Below, one piece after another: positions 51,027 to 61,865 of a DNA stretch of 64,000 bases. Position numbers and translations under genes: made by a program. This DNA is from Augochlora pura (lineage: Eukaryota > Arthropoda > Insecta > Hymenoptera > Halictidae): positions 18,050,663 to 18,114,662 of the forward strand of contig NC_135776.1 of the NCBI RefSeq assembly GCF_028453695.1, in the 5' to 3' direction. Each line of letters begins with the position of its first letter. Position 1 is the first letter of the stretch. The notes under the pieces were generated by a model, which was given only the letters and a program-made list of their open reading frames with translations, had not been told where the DNA came from and did not search any database.

Positions 51027-52701
51027 TCCAGACGAGAAATTTATTTGAAATGTGATGATCAACTTTCAAATATCTTCATAAATTGTATTGTTATTGCTTA
51101 TGTCAAACAAGACAACATTTATTAAATTTTATTCGGTAAGCACACTGTATATACGACTACAATGATCGAATTCTACATGTATGCATGTGTGTACAGCAAG
51201 CACCTTCTTGCTCCCTATCCACAAGTTCATTTTCATCCCTACCATTGCACTGCGCATCCATCTTCGCTTTAGAAAGAGCAAAAGTGATGACAGAGACAGG
51301 GAGAGAGAGAGAGAGAGAGAGAGAGAAACAGCAGAAACCGTCGTACTCGCTTGTTAACTCCTTATTTAAAATCATGAGGGTAGCACTGCTTAGTTGTGAA
51401 GCATCAATTAATTAGAAAAAAGCAGTTTCAGCATCTGTTCTCAAATTTCTAAGCGCTTTACCCCCGACGTAGCTCGATATGTATATTTTATCACGTGACA
51501 CAAAATTGCAACGGTGCGCTAAGTACAATACACATTTTCAATCAATACAACTGAAAGCATATTACAATCTAACTTATTTTCTAATAAGTTACGTTTTAAT
51601 AACGCGACGTATTTAATTAAAAATATAAACAACAATATATTGTAGTGTTACCACTGTTTCATTATAATAAAATTTAGTTGAGATTTGAAGTTAACCGTAT
51701 TAAATCACTTCACATATTACAATTAATAATTGTTTGAAATAACGCCCTTCTTACCGCCTTTGTATTGTATTCTTTCATGGGTGAATTAAAAATCTGAAAC
51801 GAAAAATTATTGCTCTTTTCTCATTTTCAAGATATACAAGTTTTGTAAATGTTACTCGCAACAACTCATTAATTTTTTAATTGGCAATGCTTGTATTTTC
51901 ACGGACAGAGATTCTTTCTTTACGCAAAGATATACATTTGAACAAAAACCCTGCAAAATATCCCGCCATATGTGTTTCGCAAGATCTGTATTGCAGAACG
52001 CTACTATGAACATTTCGCCATAAATGTTCGATATTTGCGTATAAGCACCTAAACACATTTTTTACACACTATTTACGTACTATATTTATTAGTATTTCAT
52101 TAAGATGTTAATTAACTCATTTGAATAGTCTCACACCAAATAAATTCTATCAGTAGCGTATAACTAATACGACGGCGCCCACACTATATACATATAAACA
52201 TTTATATCTCAAAGGCAAAAAGAGAGCGATAATTTTTCCTTTTGGATTCTCAGTCCACATATGAAAATATACGATATAGTAAAGACGCAAAAAATTGGTG
52301 AAGAGGACGTTGTTCTAAACAATTGTCTGCGTTATTTATAATTTATAATATTTCTATAGTTTTAGAAGTATATTATTAAGTGATAGTTGCCAGACTTTTT
52401 ATTTGTTAAACTAGATTTGATTTACTACAATATCTACTAGATCATTGATAATATTCAATGACAATTAACCTCACATTAGAGAAATATGTATATAACACAA
52501 TGTTTGAAACAATATTTAAACATTTAAACGCATACAGAAGAGCCGGATAACTGCTGATAGAAATATTGTCTGGATTTACGTATGTATTTACTTTATCCAA
52601 TATCGAATTAGTTAATTAAAGTAATTTTAGAATTACGTATCCACTAAATAATTACGAATTTCAAACCTTACAGAGTTGTGTAAACAGTTAATGACGTTAA
52701 T
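51027..52701. other. Intergenic between divergent mRpL48 (-) and the coiled-coil gene (+)
   Basis: Contains a GA microsatellite at about 51299-51327 (AGAGAG run) and otherwise AT-rich DNA. Open frames at 51157-51375 and 51185-51415 are produced by the microsatellite; 51852-52058 (-) is unrecognised and not called. Promoters of both flanking genes must lie here, but I see no clear TATA or initiator signal. Confidence 0.5.
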
Positions 52702-53700
52702 ATGGGCACACCAAAAACAGTGTCAGGTGTTAAACACACATCAAAGGTTCCAATTCTAAAAATAACTATAATTAAGAAATATAATAGGCCATGTATATCA
52801 AAATTAGATGACAATAAACCTGCATCGGAAGTTACTAATAATACTGACATTAGTGAAATAGGAAAAAGTGAAATTAATAAACCAATAGAGACTAATTCAA
52901 TAAGTTGCACACACAATGTTGTTGCTCCTTCAAAAGCTACTATATTTAATCTAATACCTATTGTACTTGAAAAATCTGTCAAATACACAGATCATTTTAT
53001 GGAAACAAGAAACACTTATACACCTAAAGTTTCATTTACTAGAAGGGGAGATTTATCAAGAGATACGTAAGTATTTTTATAAATGTTTAATTGATACATT
53101 TACTATTAGTGATATTTATTCATGAAAATCAGTATTTTGAAATTTAAATGAAAATTACATAAGTTAGATAGTATAGAATATCAAATTATATTTAAGAAAA
53201 TATTACCTCAGATGTTATTGTACTTAAATGACAATATTTATAGGCGTAATCAAAGTATAGCCGAAAGAATAAAATATTTACATACAAAAGCACAAAGGGA
53301 TTGTCATATACTAAGGATTCGTTTGAAAGCGCTAAGAGAAAAACACAAACAAGAGAAAGAAGAATTGAACAAGTTGGAAATATATCTAAGTAATCTGAGA
53401 AAAGATAAATCAATTAATAATAGTGTGCTTAATAGGCAATTAAAAAGGAAAAAGCCTGTCGTTTTTTTGGAAGATACGGAAGAAAAGGAATGTCAGAAGT
53501 TACTTGAAAAAGTTAGGAAAATGAAACAAGAGGTATTGGACTTAAAGTACCCTGCTATAACTCCAAAAGAAGAATTGGAACAAATAAATGAAAGAGATTA
53601 TAATAAAAATACAGCAAATGAAATTTACAATAATGGAACAGATTCTGATAATAAAACGTTGTTAAAGCATGGAAGAAATTATTCGAGATCAGGCACATGA
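52702..53700 (+). CDS. Unrecognised coiled-coil protein, 2 exons
   Basis: Exons 52702-53066 and 53244-53700 join in phase 2 (GTAAGT donor, TTTATAG acceptor) for 273 residues. The first 120 residues are low in hydrophobic content and rich in Lys, Ser, Thr and Asn. Residues about 125-210 are highly charged with a heptad-like pattern (IAERIKYLHTKAQ, LRIRLKALREKHKQ, LNKLEIYLSNLRK), typical of a coiled coil. A second helical stretch (KECQKLLEKVRKMKQEVLDL) follows, then an Asn/Asp-rich tail. The total charge is basic. There is no signal peptide or membrane segment. I do not recognise the family and assign no function. The clean two-exon structure and AATAAA at 53864-53869 support a real gene. It converges on COG8. 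Confidence 0.75.
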
Positions 53701-53863
53701 TACTTATAGAAATGTTAATGGTTATATACATATTGTATGTAACAAAATAATAAGCATTTACCTTTCGAAAATAATTTTAAAAGCATTATGTGTCTGATAA
53801 TTTACTTCTGTAAATATTAAAAAAATAATAGCATAAGATATAATGTATATTTTTATTAGGGGT

Positions 53864-53869
53864 AATAAA
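53864..53869 (+). terminator. Polyadenylation signal of the coiled-coil gene
   Basis: AATAAA 163 bases past the stop codon, followed by T-rich sequence. It is the first canonical plus-strand hexamer after the stop. Confidence 0.5.
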
Positions 53870-54010
53870 ATATTTTTATATATTTGTATTATGAAATAAT
53901 ATTACATCGTATGTAATTTATTCCGAAATTTAATTTCATATTAAATTGTACAAAAAAAGAAAGGGAAAGATATTACCTATACAAACACAGTAATTAAAAA
54001 ACTATTCTCT

Positions 54011-54016
54011 TTTATT
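54011..54016 (-). terminator. Polyadenylation signal of COG8
   Basis: Minus-strand AATAAA about 50 bases beyond the COG8 stop codon. It is in a convergent arrangement with the signal of the coiled-coil gene at 53864, leaving roughly 140 bp between opposing cleavage signals. Confidence 0.55.
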
Positions 54017-54064
54017 TACAGTACTTCTGCATATAATAATGCGTGAAATTAATAGAATTTACAA

Positions 54065-56576
54065 TTATCTATTCTGATTTGTAGTATCATTTAAACTATT
54101 AGTATCTTTAATATCTTTGGTTATCATTAAATCTTTTTCTTGTTTGTCATCAGATTGAATTGGCTGTTCTGCAGTTTCATGTGCTTCAGTTACTTTTCCT
54201 TTTTCAGATTCTTTAGTAGTCATATCTCCTATATTTTCAGATGCAGGTATCTCATTGGAAGCTTTTTGCAGTATTGATTGTACATTAGAGGTAGATAATG
54301 AGGAAGTAACAATATCTTTTTCATTTTTCGAAAATGGTAATAAGGGAGCCAGAGGCTCTAGTATGTTAACTCTATTTAGGTATGTAATTCCCTATAAAAA
54401 AAACATATAAATTTATAGATAATGTTCTTATTTTAATAAGAAAACTAAGTCTTTTGTCATGGGAATCTTTACAGATACATTTAGTAATTGTTTTTACATA
54501 CCTCTGTTTGGAGTAAATTTTCGGAAATGCCTAAATGGACCGCAATTTGATTCGGTGGAAAAATAACGTGTATGCAATATTGTACATAGGGAATTAATTG
54601 TTCGCTTAAACATTCTATAAATTTGAGCATATTTTCTCTTTCTGCAGCTGCAAAAGCCTGCAAATAAATTTATTAAATTAGATTTGTAAACTTTCAAACA
54701 AATTATTTAAATCACACCGTTATAAAATAATATTATCAACTCACTTGTTGTTCTTGTTTATAAAAATTTAGTATTGCTTTTGCAACCAAATATAGGGACT
54801 CTTGCAGAATATTTGTAGAGAAAACAGAAAGAGCTACTGGTGGACAAAGTCGTATTTCATTAAAAGCAGATATAAGACCATTACAATATTCAGCTAAAGG
54901 ATAAAACTCCACTAACTGTTCTGGTGGATTTTCCTGTGCAGAAGAATACTTTATTAATTAATTTATTTTGATTATACGTAGAAAAGTCAATTATAATATT
55001 AATTACTTACCGACTTGACTGTTGTAGTATTTATTTTCATATTAGTTCTTTGAATTTTATTAATTAGAGTAAACGATTCCATATCTTTCTCAAACCTTTT
55101 TGTTGTTTTACGGATATTAGACTCGAATTTTTCACCAATTACGCGTACAAATATATCAGACATTCGTCCAGTAAAGTCTACTCCCACTCTTCCAAACGAT
55201 AAGCCAAAATATGTGCACTGGCCCAAAATGGAATCTATAGATGTCACACCAGGTAAATCTTGTTCTAGTGTTGTTAAAAATTGGGATATCTTTTCTTCAA
55301 TCCAATGATAAAATATAGCACACTCGTTTACAGTTGGATCTCGACCTGGCATTATGAGCTCATCATCGTTAAACATGGCTCTATATTGTGTTATTATATT
55401 AAATAAATGTATCCTTGATAATTCTATCGTTTTTGTTATGTGAAGATTGGCTAAGGAACAACACAGATTCTTATTAAAGCATGTACTTGACAATTATTAA
55501 TGTAGAGTTTACTTACGATCATCCTTGGGTATGGCATTCAAGAGACTTTGAAGCCAGCTGTCACGTGCTTGAAGAAATTTAATGCGTAATTCTGGTTCTG
55601 TAAAAGCATCCATTGATCGCAATAGTCCAACAAGTTGTAAACATCTTGGAAGTGGCAAGTCTCCTCTCAAAGAACCCACAACTTGACCTACCATGCCTGA
55701 CCAACTGCTTTCAATTTCTGCTACTATGGACTACATTATTAATGAATAAAATGAAATATATACGATAGCTATATAGGTCTAGTATCAATTACCGATATAA
55801 TTGGAATATCTCCATGTTTTGTTCCTAATTGACGTGCGTATTGAGACAACTCCAATGCCTCATTATATTGATTGCTTCTTAAACATGATTCCATTAATTG
55901 AGGCATTTCAAGAACTTCAAGTAATTCTGCATTTCTGGTTAATGTTAAACTATTCACTCTTCTATGCGCATTTATATCTTTTGAGGCATCACAAAATAAT
56001 TGGCACTTCTCCACAAACTTAGGAATCTTTTGCACAAGCCCATCGAGCCAACATTCGGTTTGATTGAACTTAAAATCACATATTGATTTTATATTAGTAG
56101 AGTATCTTTACAGAATATATTAGAAAATATTACTCTCTTACTTGTTTAAATATTTCTCTAGAGCTTTCTGCTGTTTGTACAAATGTTTTATAGTTTTTAA
56201 ATACTAGTTCTTGTGTAGTATGCAATACTGAATTTTTCTCATCTTCTAGATGATCAGGTTCTTTACCTGAAAAATGAAATTATTTTATATAAATATGTTT
56301 CGCATAATTCCAGTTATTCAAGAATTGCCAAAAATTATCTTACTGAGTTGGTCAACATCGTAGCCACCAAGTTTCGACAAGTATTGATAGAATTCAGGGT
56401 TTTCTTTCCATGTTTCTAAAAAAACGGTAGAAGAATATGTATATTTTTTACAAATTAGAAAAAAAATATGTATCCTTAAATCATGTCACAATTTTATTCG
56501 TATTATACGAATACAAATCACCTTGAATCCCATTTGGAAATATAAGGTTTATAACATTCTCGGTTTCGATGTCCAT
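54065..56576 (-). CDS. COG8: Conserved oligomeric Golgi complex subunit 8, 9 exons
   Basis: Subunit of lobe B of the COG tether, which retrieves glycosylation enzymes within the Golgi. Exons in transcript order are 56576-56522, 56415-56344, 56266-56142, 56068-55793, 55730-55517, 55450-55011, 54933-54745, 54657-54502 and 54391-54065; all phases agree, giving 617 residues (human about 612). Recognisable blocks are NPEFYQYLSKLGGYDVDQL near the N-terminus, ECWLDGLVQKIPKF, SGMVGQVVGSLRGDLPLPRC, LQARDSWLQSLLNAIPKDDP, LFNIITQYRAMFND, and CTYFGLSFGRVGVDFTG. The C-terminal about 80 residues are acidic and Glu/Lys/Thr-rich, as expected for a low-conservation tail. A minus-strand AATAAA lies at 54011-54016, about 50 bases beyond the stop. 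Functionally it pairs with the mannosidase II gene elsewhere in the window, since COG keeps such enzymes in the Golgi. Confidence 0.96.
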
Positions 56577-58069
56577 TTTTTTTATTTAGTACATTTATAC
56601 TTTCGTTTGGAATGTTTAATCTGTCTTTATGTTTTTTTATGTTATGTATGCAAGAACACGTCTACAACATATATGCATACTGTACGATTTTGACAGAATG
56701 TCTACGTTTACTGTAGTAGTTCAGTGGATACGCATTCAACGTGTCTCGGTGATACACCTATACAGAACACTTAAGTATCTGCAAGGCTCCGGTTACAGGG
56801 CGCTCCGTTAGCGAAAATGAGAGTAAAAATTGCTTTGCTCTGATTCGCTGACGGTTCAATACTAAGGGCAGGATTCACTGCGGATTGGATGCGACGTAAA
56901 ATGTTGGAAATGCTTTCAAAAACTAAGAGAGGTAGAAGAATACTTCTGCATACTTTTCGTACTCTCTAAGCTGACTCGCATATCCCAACAATTTTACTGC
57001 TCATCCAGTTTCGCGCAACTACTGTAAAAAGAGAACGCGATACAATGGAGAGAAATAGGATGATACCCATCAGATTCTACGATGATCGATCATATTTACT
57101 TTATTCATACGATCAGTTTTAGCTTCTGCACAAGTTAGTTTTGCATCTAATGGTATAAGTCTTTATTCGAGTTTGCCTAATCAAAATGAAACTAAAAATG
57201 TTCTCTTTTTGCGCTAGTAGCGCGGTTGCGTAGTGCGCCTGTGCAGCGCGAATGCGCAGTAGCATTACCTTTCATAGTTCACGCGCTAAAATCGTAGTAG
57301 AAACGTGAGTATGTATTCGGCATCTTGGAATTTAGTTTATTTAATAGATTTGACGCGGCCTAGACATATACAAAAGTAAAATAAACTTAAGGAAATCCCA
57401 ATATTTCATTAATTAATACGAGTTTCTTATTGATTCGAAAGAAAAGTGGACATGTAATTTTGTTCACTAATTCGTTAACATTTTTCTATTACTTCGCCTT
57501 TTCTTGCGTAGTTGAAGTATTTTCTATATATTATTAATATAATTATTATTAATATAATAACGACAGCAAACTGTTGATAGTCAGTTTTGGCAAATATTTT
57601 GAAATTATTAGAAGTAGAATTGCATAGAACTAATGGCTGTGAAAGTAATTTTGATATAAAATGGATTTTTTAAGTAGTAAATAGGCGTGAAAATAAACTC
57701 CACAAATACGTTTTCGAGAATCCTATGAGGTAATAGATTTTATTATTTGCAGCTTCTTTAAAAATCGAATTTCGCGCCGCGTGGCGCGCCGGCTCCACAT
57801 GTAGTTGTACTGATCCCGCTTTTGCTGCGAGGGCAGCACTATCTCACGAATAAATTGCCAACCAATCAGAACAATGAAAATTTCTATATTGACCCTCGCT
57901 AAGATATCGGATTGCAGTCTCTGAAGGTGTGCTGGAGTAGGATCTATTAATGAACCGCTTTCATTCCACGTGGTTTTGCTATCTGTCGAGTTAGGTTATA
58001 TACATGCGGAGTATACAATTTTTTATTTATCAGACGTTTACTTTTACGTTAAGTGAAACGTAAGTGACA
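56577..58069. promoter_or_regulatory. Shared divergent 5' region of COG8 (-) and DDX24 (+)
   Basis: About 1.5 kb between two start codons facing outward. Around 57210-57265 there is a run of GCGC-containing half sites (TGCGCC, GCAGCGCG, ATGCGCAG) resembling NRF-1/ewg sites, and another GCGC cluster at 57771-57796. Such elements are common in housekeeping promoters, so bidirectional regulation is plausible. No TATA box is obvious. The open frame 56629-56811 is not supported. Confidence 0.35.
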
Positions 58070-61000
58070 ATGCCACAAGTAAAACAAAGTGATTTAAATG
58101 GTTGGAAACCTCTAACATTAGACGGTTCCGTATTTTCTGGCGGTGTCGATGGTTTAATCGGTGTAGAAGAATTAACTGATTATAAATTAGAGAAGAAAAA
58201 CAATAAGAGAAAAATTGTAATTTCTAACGTAAGAAGTAAAACCAGTCAAGATAAGGTAAATATAAAGATGTGTTTCTTTTTGTTAACACAAATACTAACG
58301 TAACCTAATTTTAAGATTTGTTTATGTAGCAGGTGTCTTTAAAACGTAAGAATTTAAATGGATGGCAAGAAGATGCCATAGATGATAGTGAACCAAAACT
58401 TAAGAAAGCAAAGCCAAGAAACCATAAAAACAGTACCATTAAGAAAAAGAAAAAGATAGTAACAAAAGCAAATGGAAATGTTGATTTAAATTTGAAATCT
58501 GACAAAGAAAGTGAATTTCATAGCCAAAGTGATAGTGAAAATGAGGTAGACAATTTTAACATGCAAGCTTGGAGTGTATTAGGAGTACCCAAACCAATAA
58601 TAAAAGCGTTAGAAGATCAACAGTTTTATTCACCTACAACTATTCAGATGTTAACGTTGCCACCGGCAATATTGGGCCGTAGAGACATACTAGGTGCCGC
58701 TGAGACAGGTAGTGGGAAAACATTAGCTTTTGGAATTCCCATAATAAATGGCATTTTAGAGTTAAAAAATAAATCAATCGTTGAGCCTGGTGATAATTCT
58801 CTAAAGAAACTGGGTAATAAAACTAGAAATAAAGGTTGGACTTGTTCAGAAAGTAAAACTACAGAAAGTGAAGCTGCAGAAACTGATAACAGTTCTTCTG
58901 AGTCTGATTACGAAGAGGATAATGATGTTGATAAAAATAACATTGGTTGCGTACGAGTAATCAATGATATAGAAATTAGTAAGCCTAAGAATTATGCACA
59001 GAAACCTTTGTATGCGTTGATTTTAACGCCAACTCGTGAATTAGCTATTCAAATAAAAAATCATTTAACTAAAGCAGCTAAATATACTGATATTAAAGTA
59101 AGTGTGCTCTCAAAATATTGAAAATACTCCTATTATGTATGATTTTATTATTTAATCAATCCTCAGTAACTTGAGTCTTTGAAATGCACACAATTTTAAA
59201 TCGTATTATACGTTAAACTATTAATCATATATTATTTAGATAGCAGTTGTATTAGGTGGAATGGCAGAAGTTAAACAGGAAAGAGTATTGAGTAAGGGTC
59301 CAGAAATTGTAATTGCTACACCTGGACGATTATGGGAATTGATTCAGATGGGTAATCCCCATCTGAATCAAGTGGATTCCATTAAGTAAGTTATATATAA
59401 GTAATGTTAACAAAGTTACCTATCAAAACTAATACCTGATGAAAATTCTATTAAAATGATATAATATATATGTCAGGTACTTAGTTATTGATGAAACGGA
59501 TAGAATGTTAGAAAGAGGTCATTTCCAAGAACTACAGCAACTATTGGAAAAGATAAATTTGAACAAAAATCTGTTAGAAAAGCGACAAACATTTGTCTTT
59601 TCTGCTACATTAACTATGGTGCACGACGTTCCAGAGCATTTACGGAAGAAGAGAAAGAATTCTAGGAGTAGAATATCTAAGTTAACGTCAGGACAAAAAT
59701 TACAAAACTTTATAGATTTAATTGGAATAAAAAATCCAAAGATTGTTGACATTACGAAGGAATCAGGTTTGCATATTTAAGTTAAATAGACGACACTACT
59801 ATGATTAATATAGTATGTTAAAACGAACAAATACGATTCCGTTATAGGTACCGCCAGTAATTTGACAGAATGTAGAATAGTGTGCACGATAGATCATAAG
59901 GATTATTATCTTTATTACTTTTTGAAAAGATACGCTGGAAGGACGCTAGTGTTTTGCAATAGCATCGGTTGCGTGAAACGTTTGGCTACTCTTTTTGGTA
60001 TACTGAGTTGTAGACCTCTGCCGCTGCATGCCAGCATGCAACAACGGCAGCGACTGAAAAATCTTGAGAGGTAATGGAATTCGAATAAAACTAATGTCTT
60101 TAGATAATTATTGGAAATAAAGATTTCAGGCAGACGAGAATGGATTATTGATAGCTACGGATGTAGCTGCAAGAGGTTTAGATATACCAAATGTAGAACA
60201 TGTTATACATTATCAAGTGCCTAGAACAAGCGAGGTTCGTTCAAATGTCTGTAATGAATAAGATAGGTAGAAGTCGACAAGATTTTCTAATTTTTTGATA
60301 TTTTTATTTAACAATTTATAGAGCTATGTACATAGAAGTGGTAGAACTGCAAGAGCTCAGAAGGAAGGTCTGACAGTTCTTATGATGGAACCGTCCGAGA
60401 AACAGTACTATACTAAATTGTGTAAAACCCTCGAACGCAGTACGTGTGTTAAATCGACGCTATTGTATGATATAATTCCCGATCGGGTACTGACACAGTT
60501 ACTTTTATTACAGCGGAGGACTTACCCGTATTTCCGATAATTGACAGACTGCTTGTCGCAGTGAAAGAAAGAGTTGATATTGCTAGAGCTATTGATCAAT
60601 TGGAATTAAAATGTCGTAGGGATACTTCAAAGAAGGGCTGGTTACTGAAAGCGGTGGAGGAGATGGATTTGCTTTTAGACGAGGACGATGAGTGAGTTCG
60701 AACGTAGTTGTGAAACGTCAATAAATTTTCTAGATTCTAATAATTTAATTTTGTAGGGAATTAGAATCGGAATCAAGAGAAATGGCAAATCTGAAGCATC
60801 AGTTAAAAATAAAAAGACGCCATTTAGAATCTCTCTTATCGAAACCACTGTTTCCAAAAGGATTTTCTGGGAAATATCTAGATACGAATATGGAATTCAC
60901 GTTAGTTGATGACAACGAAAAAGCTGTTAATATAATGAAAAAGGTCATAGAGGAAATTCCTCAGAAACAGAAGGAAAGAAACAAACAATCTAGTAGAAAG

Positions 61001-61111
61001 AAGACAATGTTGAAGAATAAAATGTTAAAAAGTAAAAAGAAAAACTTAAAACGCAACAGAACGAAGAAAACGGCGCACGCTCCTTCGATTAGGGAAAATA
61101 AACGGAAATAA
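58070..61111 (+). CDS. DDX24: DEAD-box ATP-dependent RNA helicase DDX24, 9 exons
   Basis: Nucleolar helicase of the DDX24/Mak5 family acting in large-subunit ribosome maturation. Exons are 58070-58255, 58333-59097, 59240-59385, 59477-59766, 59848-60070, 60123-60234, 60322-60439, 60514-60691 and 60757-61111, giving 790 residues. Helicase motifs appear in order: YSPTTIQ (Q motif), AAETGSGKT (residues 184-192), PTRELAIQ, TPGRLWE, VIDETD (371-374, see findings), FSATL, LVFCNS, ATDVAARGLDIP and HRSGRTAR. An acidic insert (SSSESDYEEDNDVD) sits between motifs I and Ia, as in human DDX24. Both ends are lysine-rich. The exon 6 acceptor was placed at AAATAAAG because only this keeps ERFQADENGLLIATD in frame. 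ATG 58070 is preceded by an in-frame GTG-ACA, so it is the natural start. AATAAA (61107-61112) overlaps the stop codon. Confidence 0.96.
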
Positions 61112-61865
61112 ATATTTCGCATACTTGTATGTATCTAGTTTATTGCTTACATTCGGTTTCCTACGTAATTCTTTATATTCTGTATCACATCAACTGGAAC
61201 GAGTTTTAAATAGAGCCATCTCAATTTTTCAATAAACGACCGCGTCACGAAAAGAGATAGTTTAGCGACTTCATTTACTGACCAGAAACGCGTAACGCCG
61301 CGTGCGATCTCGATTACAATTTCAACGATTAATTTCCACTCGGTTTTCATTCTCACAGCCCCCTTCATTATTTCCTGAATTCGTCTCGCATAGGAAAATG
61401 TAAAATTTCATTAATGCGTAATATCTTCACGTTTTACATAAAATATACGTCTTCGGAAAGTCAGAAATCTGCGATTCGTTTGTACATTGTTAAAATAACA
61501 CGCGCGGCTATTCAGCGCCGAGGAAGTCGACGCGACTATAAAGTGAATCGGTTAAAGTAATTTGTTCGGTAATTAAACGGTGTCCAATGAGAACGAAAAT
61601 AAAAAGAAAAAAATACTTATTTTAGAAACAACCAGAGTGGTTGAGCCTTCCTCGAAGGACAAACCGATCTCGCTGCGATTGTTAGTACGTATGGCAGAGG
61701 TATGTCATGCAATCATTATCGCTTCTACGATATTACATATAAGTTCCGTGGGATTTATTATAATAATATAATACAGATTCGATTGGACGATGATCGCAGC
61801 GATCAACGAGGTTCCTCGATCATCAAACACAGCCGGTTTCCTTATAATAATAAAACACTTCACGG
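61112..61865. other. Convergent 3' flanks of DDX24 (+) and the CABIT gene (-)
   Basis: A minus-strand AATAAA at 61754-61759 lies 107 bases past the CABIT gene stop. A 73-codon minus-strand frame at 61147-61368 is open but unrecognised. Plus-strand 61580-61700 looks like a coding fragment followed by a GTATGT, but the frame has no ATG and no partner exon. I call neither. Confidence 0.5.

Noticed and set aside
51157..51415. Frames with SLSLSLSL or ERERERE strings
   Set aside because: Produced by the GA microsatellite at about 51300.
61147..61368. 73-codon minus-strand frame in the DDX24 3' flank
   Set aside because: No recognised similarity and no splice partner; it lies between two convergent genes and is likely UTR or spacer.
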